Assembly (NCBI RefSeq): GCF_965228705.1
Contig: NZ_OZ245832.1
Span: 744,001-808,000, forward strand
Source of the DNA: Croceimicrobium sp965228705
Lineage (GTDB): Bacteria > Bacteroidota > Bacteroidia > Flavobacteriales > Schleiferiaceae
Reading direction: 5' to 3'
Length of the DNA stretch: 64,000 bases
Made by a program: the position numbers and the translations under genes. The notes under the pieces were generated by a model, which saw only the letters and a program-made list of their open reading frames with translations, did no database searches and was not told the origin of the DNA. This document shows positions 1 to 8,851 of this stretch, piece by piece (position 1 is the stretch's first letter; every line of letters starts with the position of its first letter).

Positions 1-1098
1 GTTCTCTTGCATGGTGTCTTTGATCCTCAACAATTTTTGACTCAAGGCGGCCACTCTTAAAAGTATGCTGTCCGCCTCTTTATCCAGGCCAATTTCGCGA
101 TAGAGCTTTTCTTTTTGGTAGAGTAGGCTTAGTTCTAAGTCTAGGTTTCCAAAGCTCTGGGCTGTACTAAGAGCAGAATCGATATAGAATATCAGGCTGT
201 CTTTAAGACTTAGTTCCTTAAAAAGTCGAATTTTTAGATTGAGCCAGGTGAGGTCTTTAAATGGAGAGCTCATTTCCTTGGCCTTTTGTAAGTGATATGA
301 GGCACTGATTAAGTCCTCATCATCAAAGGCAATTTCTGCCCATTGGCAGTGGATATCGCCGATAAACTCGAACTCTGTAGAAAGATCATTGTAATATGCC
401 GCTTTCTCCAACGCGGAATCGGCTCGGGATCGATTTCCCATTTGGCGATACATTCTGGCGATATAAAGCATCGAATGAGTAAGTAGAAACTTATCATTGA
501 GGCCTAATCGAAGTTCATAAGCCTGAGTGAAATAATATAAGGCACTATCCGGTTCACCCAAATTGGAATAACAGAGTCCGATATTATTCAGGGCCACTGC
601 TTCCCCGTATGTATCAGAATTCCGATGCATTACCTGAGCACAGTCCTTAAAGATTCCTTTAGCGTCTTCGTAGAGCTTTACTTTATAAAGTAGTATTCCG
701 TAACCGGTAAGAAACCAGCCTTCCTGTTGAAGCCAATCTTCATCATTTTTGTAGCCTAAATAATCGATTCCTTTGCTAAAGGCTTCCAGGGAGGCGGCAT
801 ATTGACCTTTATCGAGATTCATACGTCCCGCCTGACTGTATATCGCCAAAATATTATGCTTATCCGCCAGCTCCAGGGAAATTTGCTCTGCGATGTTCAG
901 ATAGTGAAATCGGTCTGCTAAGGGCAGGTAGAGGTTTTCGGCGAGGTAGCGATAGACTTCACAATAGCGCTCAGGACAATCCAGACTATCACATTCTTCG
1001 CGTAAATCAATCAGGGAAGCCTGCTGATAAAAGGAAGAACCGGAACTCAGTAGAGAAAAGGAAAGAATATTAAATAAAAGAATGCTAAGAGCCTTCAA
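1..1098 (-). CDS. TPR-repeat protein, N-terminal part (runs off the left edge)
   Basis: Reading the minus strand from a TTG at 1098 gives an open frame of 366 codons that reaches the window edge without a stop. It begins with a hydrophobic signal-peptide-like stretch (KALSILLFNILSFSLL) and continues with helical tetratricopeptide-type repeats, for example around YGEAVALNNIGLCYSNLGEP and ALYYFTQAYELR. Such N-terminal TPR arrays in Bacteroidota often precede a membrane segment and a histidine kinase or a LuxR/HTH domain, but that part lies outside the window. No ATG was found in frame upstream, so the TTG start is a best guess. The SRP RNA lies just upstream on the same strand. Confidence 0.7.
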   Translation of the reverse strand, partial: MKALSILLFNILSFSLLSSGSSFYQQASLIDLREECDSLDCPERYCEVYRYLAENLYLPLADRFHYLNIAEQISLELADKHNILAIYSQAGRMNLDKGQYAASLEAFSKGIDYLGYKNDEDWLQQEGWFLTGYGILLYKVKLYEDAKGIFKDCAQVMHRNSDTYGEAVALNNIGLCYSNLGEPDSALYYFTQAYELRLGLNDKFLLTHSMLYIARMYRQMGNRSRADSALEKAAYYNDLSTEFEFIGDIHCQWAEIAFDDEDLISASYHLQKAKEMSSPFKDLTWLNLKIRLFKELSLKDSLIFYIDSALSTAQSFGNLDLELSLLYQKEKLYREIGLDKEADSILLRVAALSQKLLRIKDTMQEN

Positions 1099-1162
1099 GT
1101 TGTTTTGATTGGGGGTTCCTCTAAAGTACAGAAAAATGGAAAACAAAAAGAAGGGAAGAAAA

Positions 1163-1263
1163 TAAGGCAAGCGATCCATATCACACCGCTACGACCGATT
1201 ACCCTTGCTGCGTTCCCGCCCTGGGGGAGTTCATCAGGAGCTGGTTGTATGGGACTTGCCTTA
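1163..1263 (-). ncRNA. ffs: Small bacterial signal recognition particle RNA (4.5S type)
   Basis: Read on the minus strand, this segment contains the conserved SRP helix-8 core: CAGGGCGGGAACGCAGCAAG followed by GGTAA, at about 1202-1223. The ends, TAAGGCAAG (minus strand 5' side, 1263-1255) and CTTGCCTTA (1171-1163), pair exactly and close the long hairpin. Length (about 100 nt) fits the Alu-less small SRP RNA of Bacteroidota. The RNA binds Ffh and targets nascent inner-membrane and secretory proteins. A TAATTTTG -7 element lies just upstream. Exact ends are estimated to within a few bases. Confidence 0.9.
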
Positions 1264-1269
1264 TGGCGA

Positions 1270-1277
1270 CAAAATTA
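1270..1277 (-). promoter_or_regulatory. -7 promoter element of the SRP RNA gene
   Basis: The minus strand reads TAATTTTG, matching the Bacteroidota -7 consensus TAnnTTTG, 6 nt upstream of the predicted 5' end of the SRP RNA. No good TTTG -33 box is visible at the usual distance. Confidence 0.5.
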
Positions 1278-1323
1278 AGCTAAATCCTGCGAAGGAAAAA
1301 GCCTAGAGGGCGTATTATTCAAT

Positions 1324-1331
1324 TATATTTG
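1324..1331 (+). promoter_or_regulatory. -7 promoter element upstream of the DUF4199 gene
   Basis: TATATTTG matches the Bacteroidota TAnnTTTG -7 consensus, 22 nt before the ATG at 1354. No convincing -33 element is visible. It probably drives the DUF4199-glycosyltransferase group. Confidence 0.45.
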
Positions 1332-1353
1332 CTTTTCCTCAAAACCAAGTCTT

Positions 1354-1881
1354 ATGAACAATCGTCGACAGATCATTTGGAATTACGGGTTAATGATGGG
1401 TTTATCCCTGGTACTGTTATATGGAGTACTTTATGCCTTAGGAGAATACAATCTTGGTGACCAGAACTCTAGCAATTGGGGCCAGATGTTTGTGAACTTT
1501 GGCATGGCTGTAGTTTTTCCACTTTTGGCCATGTTGAAATTAAAGTCTATTCAAAATGGCTATATCAAATTAGGGGCTGCATTTAGCTCTGGATGGCAAG
1601 TAATTCTGATTGCATCTATTATTGGTGGACTTTGGATTATCGTATATGCGATGTTCTTAGACCCTTCATATCAAGATAAGATTATTGAAGCGGCTTATGA
1701 TGAATGGGCTAAGCAAGGCTTAGGGGATGATCAAATGGAACAAGCGGAATCCTTCACTCGTATGTTTACTTCGCCATTTATGATGGCAGGCATGGGGATT
1801 GTTTCGTCAGCTTTGATTGGAGCATTGATTTCACTGGTTTTAGGTTTAATCGTTCAGAAGCCAGACCCTTCTGATATTTAG
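1354..1881 (+). CDS. DUF4199 family membrane protein
   Basis: A 175-residue protein with four predicted transmembrane helices (about residues 12-30, 43-62, 73-100 and 140-165) and a short acidic loop between helices three and four. The pattern and length match DUF4199, a Bacteroidota family of unknown function that is often found directly before a family-2 glycosyltransferase, as here (next start 17 nt downstream). That association suggests a role in membrane glycolipid or polysaccharide metabolism, but no catalytic residues are evident. Start ATG at 1354 is preceded by a -7 element. Confidence 0.85.
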   Translation: MNNRRQIIWNYGLMMGLSLVLLYGVLYALGEYNLGDQNSSNWGQMFVNFGMAVVFPLLAMLKLKSIQNGYIKLGAAFSSGWQVILIASIIGGLWIIVYAMFLDPSYQDKIIEAAYDEWAKQGLGDDQMEQAESFTRMFTSPFMMAGMGIVSSALIGALISLVLGLIVQKPDPSDI

Positions 1882-1897
1882 AATACGATATCCCTCA

Positions 1898-2857
1898 ATG
1901 GATTTATCTCTTGTCATTCCTCTTTTTAATGAGGATGAGTCACTTAAAGAATTATACAGCTGGATTTGCCGGATTGGGGAATCGGAAAAGCTGGATTTTG
2001 AGATCATCTTTGTTAATGATGGCTCTACCGATAAAAGTTTGGAAGTTATCCATGAGCTTGCCGCTAAGGACAAGCGCGTTCGTTTAATTTCTTTCCGTCG
2101 TAATCATGGTAAATCAGCCGGCCTTAATGTGGGCTTTGCAGCTGCCAGTGGCGATGTGGTAATTACCATGGATGCTGATCTTCAGGATAGTCCGGATGAA
2201 ATTCCAGGCCTAATGAAAATGATTAGGGAAGAGGGCTTCGATCTGGTGAGTGGTTGGAAGAAGAAACGCTATGATCCAATTTCCAAAACCATCCCTACCA
2301 AATTCTACAACTGGGCTACCCGTCGTATCAGCAAGATTCACTTACACGATTTTAACTGTGGTCTCAAAGCTTACCGCAATGAAGTTGTAAAAGCAGTGAA
2401 TGTGCAGGGTGAGATGCACCGCTATATTCCAGTATTGGCGAAAAATGCAGGTTTTACCAAAATTGGCGAGAAGGTAGTGCAGCATCAAGCTCGAAAATAT
2501 GGTACTACCAAATTTGGCTTGAGCCGCTTTATTAATGGTCCCTTGGATCTTCTTACCCTGGCCTTCGTATCCAAATTCTCTAAGCGCCCCATGCACTTTT
2601 TTGGCTTGTATGGAACCTTGATGATGATCTTTGGTTTTTTAGCCGCTTTATTCATTGGGGTGGAGAAATTAGTGGCCTTGCAAATGGGAGAGAAGGCGCG
2701 CCTGGTAACTGATAATCCATTTTTCTATTTAGCCTTAGCCACGATGGTAATAGGTGTGCAATTATTTTTGGCGGGTTTTCTGGCCGAATTAATCATCCGC
2801 AACAGCAATAAACCGGTAGAATACACCATCGAAGAGCGTATCAATTTTGAATCTTGA
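1898..2857 (+). CDS. Family-2 glycosyltransferase, dolichol-phosphate-sugar synthase (GtrB/ArnC) type
   Basis: A 319-residue GT2 enzyme. The N-terminal GT-A domain (residues 3-230) has the nucleotide-binding start LSLVIPLFNE, the VNDGSTD motif (39-45) and the metal-binding D92-A93-D94 followed by LQD. Two transmembrane helices follow at about 235-257 and 272-297, the layout of enzymes that transfer a sugar from a nucleotide donor to a polyprenyl phosphate at the cytoplasmic membrane. It lies 17 nt after the DUF4199 gene and overlaps the next glycosyltransferase by 11 nt, so the three are probably co-transcribed. The sugar cannot be told from the sequence. Confidence 0.9.
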   Translation: MDLSLVIPLFNEDESLKELYSWICRIGESEKLDFEIIFVNDGSTDKSLEVIHELAAKDKRVRLISFRRNHGKSAGLNVGFAAASGDVVITMDADLQDSPDEIPGLMKMIREEGFDLVSGWKKKRYDPISKTIPTKFYNWATRRISKIHLHDFNCGLKAYRNEVVKAVNVQGEMHRYIPVLAKNAGFTKIGEKVVQHQARKYGTTKFGLSRFINGPLDLLTLAFVSKFSKRPMHFFGLYGTLMMIFGFLAALFIGVEKLVALQMGEKARLVTDNPFFYLALATMVIGVQLFLAGFLAELIIRNSNKPVEYTIEERINFES

Positions 2858-3842
2858 GCTAAGCTTAATTATTCCCCTCTATAATCGTCCGGATGAAATC
2901 CGCGAACTGCTTGAAAGCCTTTGCTTGCAAAGTGATTCGGATTTTGAAGTGATTATTGTTGAAGACGGCTCCAGCCTGAAGAGCGATACTATTGTCGATT
3001 CCTTTAAGGATCGATTGAATTTAGCCTATTATTTTAAGCCCAATAGCGGTCCTGGTCAATCTCGGAATTATGGTGCCGAAAGGGCCAAAGGGAATTATTT
3101 CATTTTTCTGGATTCGGATTGTATTATCCCCCCTGATTATATCGAAGCTGTAAAAAGCTTTTTAAAGGAAAAGCCCGTAGATGCATTCGGTGGTCCGGAT
3201 CGGGCGGATGCGAGTTTTAGTCCCATTCAGAAGGCCATTAATTACTCGATGACCGCACTCTTCACTACAGGCGGAATCAGAGGCGGAAAACACAGTGTGG
3301 AGAAATTTCATCCTCGCAGTTTTAATATGGGCTATACCAAAGAAGTTTTTGAGAGAACCGGTGGTTTTGCTCCTATGCGTTTTGGTGAGGATATCGATAT
3401 GAGTATCCGAATGATGAAAGAGGGTTTTAGTACCGCCTTAATCCCTGATGCCTATGTTTACCATAAGCGACGCAGTACTTTTAGGCAGTTTTATAAGCAG
3501 GTGCATAATTCGGGGATCGCTCGTATTAACCTATTTAAGCGCCATCCAGAAAGCCTGAAGCTCTTACATTTCTTTCCAGCCAGCTTTAGCCTTTTTGTGA
3601 TTTTTAGTCTCTTGCTTATGCCCTGGACTTTAATCCCACTAAGCTTTTTAGGCTTCTATTTTCTCTTGATATTTATGGATGCCTTTCGTCAAAATAAGAG
3701 CATCTACGTAGCTATCCTGGCGATGCTGGCTTCCTTTATCCAGCTCTTTTCCTATGGTTTAGGCTTTATCAAAGCATTTTACCGTCGATTGATTTTAGGA
3801 AAGGGGGAGTTTGCGGCTTTCGAAAAGAATTTCTACAAATAA
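2847..3842 (+). CDS. Family-2 glycosyltransferase with C-terminal membrane segments
   Basis: A 331-residue GT2 protein starting at a TTG inside the end of the preceding gene (11-nt overlap, suggesting translational coupling). The catalytic domain shows SLIIPLYNRPDE, EDGSS and the DXD-like FLDSDC motif, with the acceptor-side signature FGEDIDMSIRMMKEG. The C-terminal 90 residues are hydrophobic, with two or three transmembrane helices. It is likely a cytoplasmic-face transferase in glycan assembly, acting with the polyprenyl-phosphate transferase upstream. Its 3' end overlaps that of the convergent minus-strand gene by 10 nt. Acceptor and donor are unknown. Confidence 0.88.
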   Translation: MNLELSLIIPLYNRPDEIRELLESLCLQSDSDFEVIIVEDGSSLKSDTIVDSFKDRLNLAYYFKPNSGPGQSRNYGAERAKGNYFIFLDSDCIIPPDYIEAVKSFLKEKPVDAFGGPDRADASFSPIQKAINYSMTALFTTGGIRGGKHSVEKFHPRSFNMGYTKEVFERTGGFAPMRFGEDIDMSIRMMKEGFSTALIPDAYVYHKRRSTFRQFYKQVHNSGIARINLFKRHPESLKLLHFFPASFSLFVIFSLLLMPWTLIPLSFLGFYFLLIFMDAFRQNKSIYVAILAMLASFIQLFSYGLGFIKAFYRRLILGKGEFAAFEKNFYK

Positions 3843-5293
3843 TCCTGGCGGATAAAGAGAACCGCTCCATTGTCATAGGTAGCTATCAGGCTATAGCCGG
3901 ATTGTTCTTGTTCCAGTTTTTGAATAAAGCTGGCATCCTTTTCCTTCCAGAGGTAATAGGCATCATATTCCTTGTCCTGATAACCCTCTCTGCTTAAAGG
4001 TGCTAACCAGTCTAATTCTTCACTTTCGCGGTAGAAGTTCATAGCGGGTTCAAATAACCAATTGATTCCTAAAGTAAAGGATTCGGAATGGGAGGCTTTG
4101 CTTTCTTTTAAGTCAGCAATTGCATCTTTATGTGAAGCATCATAGGTCCATTCTACGGCTTCTTTAAAATTGAGGTATTGAAAATTAAGTGCGGAGCCAA
4201 TTACCAATATCAGGCTTAAAGCCAGTTGGTAATGCTCACCGTGGCGATATCGGTTTAAGCGTTGAAACAGGAAAATAAAATAGGTGAGGAGCAAAGGAGC
4301 GTAAACCATTACGGTACGTCCAATGAGGTATTCGGTTCCCAAAATAAAATGTTGGGCAATTTGAGCACCGGCGGTGAAAAGTAGCCAGATTAGCAATTCG
4401 GAATAAAAGTACCAGCCAATTTGGCTTTCCTTTCGGAAATGATCCCAGGCGAAGAAGGCTGCACCAACCACCAGAGCAATGGCCGTAAAACCACTAATCC
4501 ACAGCCCGATATCAAAATGTTGCTTATAGGTGAAAATCCAGGACAAACTGTGCATGCTACTTTCCCAGAAATTGGAATCACTGCCAAACAGGTCCCCGGA
4601 AATATTGCGAAGTGGTATGAAAATTAATAAGGCCAGGACACCTGTTACAATGCCAACCGGACGCCATAATACACCGAGACTTTTAGTTTGGTTTTTCCCT
4701 TCCGACCAATAAAGCAGAAGTATCAAGCCCACCAAGGCCACATAAAAATAGAGGAAAGTAAAATTGGCATAAACCGCAAAGGCCGCAAATAATAAGGTGC
4801 GCCAAATATGATGACCATTATTTAAGTCGCGATAGCAATACAAATGGTATATAGAGGCTAAGCTCAAGGCCATTCCCATACCATAGCCACGTGCCATGGC
4901 AAAGAAGTCAATAAAATAGAGTTGGAAGCAAAGTAAGAGGAAGGCTAAAATTTGAATTCCGGGGAATCGAAATTTACGGGCCAGCAAGGCAGCATAGCGG
5001 AAATAAATAATAGCGCCGATAACATTCGGGAGCCTTAAACTAAAATCACTTAATCCAAATATTTGAACACTCAATTTGGCTAAAAGGGTGTTTAGAATAT
5101 GATTATTTGGAATGTGGGGAGGCTTGTAGAGAATGATTCCAGCCCAGGGTTGACGCACATAATGCAGATATGTATAGGCTTCATCGTGGGTGATGGGTAC
5201 CCATAAGGCTCTGAAAATGACGATGCTAAAAAATACTGCACCGACAGCAAACATGAGCCAAAGAACATAAGGCTTGCGAATCTGTTTCCCCAT
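3833..5293 (-). CDS. GT39/ArnT-like polytopic membrane glycosyltransferase
   Basis: A 486-residue integral membrane protein with about ten to twelve hydrophobic helices and a soluble C-terminal tail. The first extracytoplasmic loop carries HDEAYTY, with adjacent Asp37-Glu38 in the position of the catalytic acidic residue of GT-C family PMT/ArnT enzymes, followed by a PPHIPNNH stretch. Such enzymes transfer a sugar from a polyprenyl-phosphate carrier to lipid or protein outside the membrane, and the polyprenyl-P-sugar synthase two genes away could supply the carrier sugar. It is convergent with that group and transcribed alone. Substrate not identifiable. Confidence 0.8.
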   Translation of the reverse strand: MGKQIRKPYVLWLMFAVGAVFFSIVIFRALWVPITHDEAYTYLHYVRQPWAGIILYKPPHIPNNHILNTLLAKLSVQIFGLSDFSLRLPNVIGAIIYFRYAALLARKFRFPGIQILAFLLLCFQLYFIDFFAMARGYGMGMALSLASIYHLYCYRDLNNGHHIWRTLLFAAFAVYANFTFLYFYVALVGLILLLYWSEGKNQTKSLGVLWRPVGIVTGVLALLIFIPLRNISGDLFGSDSNFWESSMHSLSWIFTYKQHFDIGLWISGFTAIALVVGAAFFAWDHFRKESQIGWYFYSELLIWLLFTAGAQIAQHFILGTEYLIGRTVMVYAPLLLTYFIFLFQRLNRYRHGEHYQLALSLILVIGSALNFQYLNFKEAVEWTYDASHKDAIADLKESKASHSESFTLGINWLFEPAMNFYRESEELDWLAPLSREGYQDKEYDAYYLWKEKDASFIQKLEQEQSGYSLIATYDNGAVLFIRQDYL

Positions 5294-5340
5294 GAATTAA
5301 TTTTAGACAGCGCAAATTTATCGATAAGCATCGTTTATGC

Positions 5341-5373
5341 TTTGAAGCATCCCAATTAAAGCTAGTATTTTTG
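5341..5373 (+). promoter_or_regulatory. Bacteroidota-type promoter, nearly leaderless
   Basis: TTTG at 5341-5344 and TATTTTTG at 5366-5373, 21 nt apart, match the -33/-7 consensus. The ATG at 5378 is only 4 nt beyond the -7 box, so transcription would begin at or next to the start codon. Confidence 0.6.
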
Positions 5374-5377
5374 CACT

Positions 5378-6091
5378 ATGAAGAATATAAGCTTGCTCTG
5401 CCTTATCCTTTTCCCCCTGATTATGCCAGGGCAGGAAAACCTTAGTCCTACTGATGCTCAAGGTCGTAGACATGGATTATGGCAAAAACTTCACGATAAT
5501 GGAAAGCTTCGTTATCAGGGTCGATTCGACCATGGCACTCCGGTAGACACCTTTAAGTACTATTTCGAAAGTGGACAATTGCAAACGCTTAACGTCTTTA
5601 GAGGGAAGACTGGCAATTGTATGAGCTTTCAGTATGGTGAAGGAAAAATATTGGCGGCTCAAGGTTTGTATACAGATAAGCAGAAGGATAGTGTGTGGAC
5701 TTATTTTAATCAGGAGGGAGATGTGATCGCCAGAATCAGCTTTAAAAAAGGAATTCAGGATGGACCAGCCTTAAAGTATCATGCCAACGGAAAGCCTGCT
5801 GAGAGCGTAGTTTATAAGAATGGAAAGAAATCTGGTCCCTGGGTACAGTATTATGAAAGCGGTCGTAAGATGTCGGAAGGGCAATATGTAAATGGCGAAC
5901 TTGAGGGTGAGGTGACCTATTTTTATTCTAGTGGAAAGCCCCGTTCTCGTGGTCATTATCGGTCCGGTCTAATGGTTGGCACCTGGTATTTCTTTACCGA
6001 GGATTTAAAGTTGGATCATAAGGAGGTCTGGAAAAATGGAAGGAAGGTTGAGGATCCTAAAGAAAAAAATAAAGGAGGAGAGGCAAATTAA
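5378..6091 (+). CDS. YwqK-type MORN-repeat protein, exported
   Basis: A 237-residue protein with a signal peptide (residues 1-18) followed by repeated MORN-2/YwqK motifs of the form G-x-W-x-x-Y-x-x-x-G-x, such as GLWQKLHDNGKLRYQG, DSVWTYFNQEGD, GPWVQYYESGRKMSEG and GTWYFF. NCBI calls this family the toxin-antitoxin system YwqK antitoxin by homology, but no partner toxin is next to it; in Bacteroidota these are common envelope proteins of unknown role. It is directly followed by mnmA with no spacer (TAA then ATG), implying one transcript. Confidence 0.85.
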   Translation: MKNISLLCLILFPLIMPGQENLSPTDAQGRRHGLWQKLHDNGKLRYQGRFDHGTPVDTFKYYFESGQLQTLNVFRGKTGNCMSFQYGEGKILAAQGLYTDKQKDSVWTYFNQEGDVIARISFKKGIQDGPALKYHANGKPAESVVYKNGKKSGPWVQYYESGRKMSEGQYVNGELEGEVTYFYSSGKPRSRGHYRSGLMVGTWYFFTEDLKLDHKEVWKNGRKVEDPKEKNKGGEAN

Positions 6092-7276
6092 ATGGCTCGA
6101 ATAGTAGTAGGATTAAGTGGTGGAGTGGATAGTAGTGTGGCTGCTCATTTACTTCAAGAAGAAGGACATGAGGTAATAGCCTTGTTTATGCGGAATTGGC
6201 ATGATGAGACGGTTACCATTCACGATGAATGCCCTTGGATAGAAGATAGTAATGATGCCATGTTAGTGGCGGAAAAACTGGGGATTCCTTTTCAGGTAAT
6301 CGATTTGAGTGAGGAGTACAAGGAAAGGATTGTAGATTATATGTTTTCTGAATATGAGCATGGTCGTACCCCAAATCCGGATGTACTTTGTAACCGCGAA
6401 ATTAAGTTTGATGTATTCCTGGAAAAGGCATTAAGCCTGGGGGCTGATTATGTAGCAACCGGTCATTATTGCAGGCGTGATGAAATGGAGGTGGATGGAA
6501 AAACGGTTTACCGCCTTTTATCTGGAGTTGATAACAACAAAGATCAAAGCTATTTCCTTTGTCAACTTAATCAGGAACAATTAAGTAAGGCCTTATTCCC
6601 CATTGGGCATTTACAGAAAAGTGAAGTGCGTAAAATAGCCACTGAACTAGATTTGGTAACGGCCGATAAAAAGGATTCCCAAGGATTGTGTTTCGTTGGG
6701 AAAGTACGTTTACCGGACTTTCTTCAGCAGCAACTTGCGCCTAAAAAAGGTCAGGTGATTGAAATTGCTGCGGAGACTGAAATTCCAAAGGATTATAGTC
6801 GTCTACCTGAACAAAATGAATGGTCGGAGAAAGCCGCACCTTTTGCTTTTAGTGCAGATTTGGGATCCGTAAAAGGGGAGCATAGTGGAGCGCACTATTT
6901 TACGATAGGTCAGCGTAAAGGCCTGGCCATTGGTGGTACACCTGAACCCTTATTTGTGATTGGTACTGATACGGAGCATAATTTAATTTATGCTGGTCAA
7001 GGAGAAGCCCATCCCGGATTGCGGAAGGAGGCATTATTTGTAGCGGCTGAAGATGTACACTGGTTAAGAGAAGATCTCGCATTAAAATCAGGAGAACAAG
7101 CACATTACAGCGCAAGAATTCGCTACCGGCAACCACTTTTTCCGGTAAACTTGCATGCAACGGATAAGGGATTGTACGTCTTATTTGAAGAAGCCCAAAA
7201 GGCTGTAACCCCCGGACAATTTGTAGCCTGGTATCAAGGTGAAGAATTGATTGGATCCGGCGTAATACAATTTTAA
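6092..7276 (+). CDS. mnmA: tRNA-specific 2-thiouridylase MnmA
   Basis: A 394-residue cytoplasmic enzyme that thiolates U34 in the anticodons of tRNA-Lys, tRNA-Glu and tRNA-Gln. It has the PP-loop GLSGGVDSSV (residues 7-16), the first catalytic Cys100 in TPNPDVLCN, and the second, Cys200, in DSQGLCFVG. The C-terminal part (from about 280) includes FTIGQRKGL and the beta-barrel domain. An insertion near residues 215-255 lengthens it relative to the E. coli enzyme. Its ATG follows the upstream stop codon directly and the subtilase gene begins 3 nt downstream, so it sits mid-operon. Confidence 0.96.
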   Translation: MARIVVGLSGGVDSSVAAHLLQEEGHEVIALFMRNWHDETVTIHDECPWIEDSNDAMLVAEKLGIPFQVIDLSEEYKERIVDYMFSEYEHGRTPNPDVLCNREIKFDVFLEKALSLGADYVATGHYCRRDEMEVDGKTVYRLLSGVDNNKDQSYFLCQLNQEQLSKALFPIGHLQKSEVRKIATELDLVTADKKDSQGLCFVGKVRLPDFLQQQLAPKKGQVIEIAAETEIPKDYSRLPEQNEWSEKAAPFAFSADLGSVKGEHSGAHYFTIGQRKGLAIGGTPEPLFVIGTDTEHNLIYAGQGEAHPGLRKEALFVAAEDVHWLREDLALKSGEQAHYSARIRYRQPLFPVNLHATDKGLYVLFEEAQKAVTPGQFVAWYQGEELIGSGVIQF

Positions 7277-7279
7277 AGA

Positions 7280-8851
7280 ATGAATCGAATTTTATTCCTG
7301 CTGCTGGCGGTTTTAAGCATGAGTCCTATAGCAGAGGCTCAGTCTTACAGAGTGTTTTTTACCGACAAAGGTTCTAGTGAGCATTTATTGGAACAGCCCG
7401 AAAAGTTTTTGAGTGAAGCTGCTTTGCTACGTCGAAGTATGCAAGGAATTGAAATTGATCGCAGTGATCTACCTGTAGCTCCTGAATATATCAAGCAAAT
7501 TCAAAGAATGGGTGGAGCCGTTAAAGCACATTCACGCTGGTTGAATTATGCCTTTGTCGAAGGTTTAAGTGCGGAAGAATTGGAAGCCTTGACTTTTGTG
7601 AAGCGGCTGGAGTATCCTAAAAAGCACAGAAGCCAATTAGCGGGGACCCAAGCTCAGTTTGACTATGGATTAGGAACTACTCAGGTGGAACTATTAAATG
7701 GAGATGCTTTACATCAAGCAGGTTATACCGGAAAGGGTGTAACAATAGCTGTAATTGATGCGGGTTTTACCGGAGCCCTGCAGGCCGCTGTATTGGATAG
7801 CTTAAGACAAAGTGGTCGCCTAATGGGTTCTTGGAGTTTTATAAATGGTGATACCAATGTTTATACCGGTCAGGGTGGACATGGGGCTTCCGTGCTATCG
7901 GTAATGGCCGCTTTGGATACCGGCGTCTTTGTAGGAACTGCCCCTCATGCCAATTATTGGTTGCTTACCTCCGAAAATGTTAGTTCCGAAACCCCGGTGG
8001 AGATGGACCATTGGTTGATGGCTGCTGAATTTGCCGACAGTGTTGGGGCTCATGTTATCAATACTTCATTGGGTTACACAACTTTTGATGACTCAACCGA
8101 TAGTTTCGATTACAGTGATATGGATGGTAATACCACCGTGGTGACCCGTGCAGCGGATTGGGCGGCATCGAAAGGAATTGTGGTTGTTGCCAGTGCCGGT
8201 AATGAAGGAGCTGGTTCCTGGCAGCGAATTGGAGCACCGGCAGATGGCGATAGTGTTTTGGCCGTTGGAGCCACAGATGGAATGGGGAATTATGTGAATT
8301 TCAGCAGTCGAGGTCCTTCTTACGATTGGCGCGTTAAGCCTGATGTATCGGCCATGGGAGCTGGAACCACATTAATAAATATTGTTGGCCAGGTGTCTAG
8401 TGGTTTTGGTACCAGTTTTTCATCACCATGTATAGCAGGAATGGCCGCTTGCCTGGTTCAGGCCAAGCCTAATGTGCACGGAGAGGAGATTGCCTGGAAA
8501 ATTCGCCGTAGTGCTCATTTATTCAGCAGTCCGAATAATACATTGGGATATGGTATTCCCGATTTTGAATATGCCTTAAATATTGGATTGGAAGAAGTGT
8601 CTCCATCATTTGAAGCTCAGGTTTATCCTAACCCTGCTTCCAATAAGGTATACCTTCAGGGAGATTTTGGCCGAGGTCAAAAATTGAAATTATCAGTTCA
8701 TAATCAAGCCGGTCAGCAGCTTTTGGCCGTAGAGCGTATTTGGGAGAATCAAATGGAAATACTGGATCTTTCTCATTTAAGTCCAGGAGTTTACTTCTTG
8801 AGCATCCATACTGATTCAATGTCTCATCAGCTTAAGCTTGTGAAGAAATGA
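7280..8851 (+). CDS. Secreted S8 (subtilisin-like) serine protease with T9SS type-A sorting domain
   Basis: A 523-residue protein with a signal peptide (1-20), a propeptide-like segment (21-125), the S8 catalytic domain (about 130-430) and a C-terminal T9SS sorting domain (about 445-523, starting VYPNPASNKVYLQG and ending SIHTDSMSHQLKLVKK). The catalytic triad is visible: Asp160 in AVIDAGF, His201 in GGHGASV and Ser379 in GTSFSSP; the oxyanion Asn is probably in ASAGNEG. It would be exported by Sec and then T9SS and act at the cell surface. Its stop overlaps the start of the next gene (ATGA). Confidence 0.93.
   Translation: MNRILFLLLAVLSMSPIAEAQSYRVFFTDKGSSEHLLEQPEKFLSEAALLRRSMQGIEIDRSDLPVAPEYIKQIQRMGGAVKAHSRWLNYAFVEGLSAEELEALTFVKRLEYPKKHRSQLAGTQAQFDYGLGTTQVELLNGDALHQAGYTGKGVTIAVIDAGFTGALQAAVLDSLRQSGRLMGSWSFINGDTNVYTGQGGHGASVLSVMAALDTGVFVGTAPHANYWLLTSENVSSETPVEMDHWLMAAEFADSVGAHVINTSLGYTTFDDSTDSFDYSDMDGNTTVVTRAADWAASKGIVVVASAGNEGAGSWQRIGAPADGDSVLAVGATDGMGNYVNFSSRGPSYDWRVKPDVSAMGAGTTLINIVGQVSSGFGTSFSSPCIAGMAACLVQAKPNVHGEEIAWKIRRSAHLFSSPNNTLGYGIPDFEYALNIGLEEVSPSFEAQVYPNPASNKVYLQGDFGRGQKLKLSVHNQAGQQLLAVERIWENQMEILDLSHLSPGVYFLSIHTDSMSHQLKLVKK

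Noticed and set aside
5378..6091. Toxin-antitoxin system suggested by the YwqK 'antitoxin' name
   Set aside because: The protein has a signal peptide and MORN repeats, and its neighbours are mnmA and an unrelated glycosyltransferase. No toxin-like partner is present.
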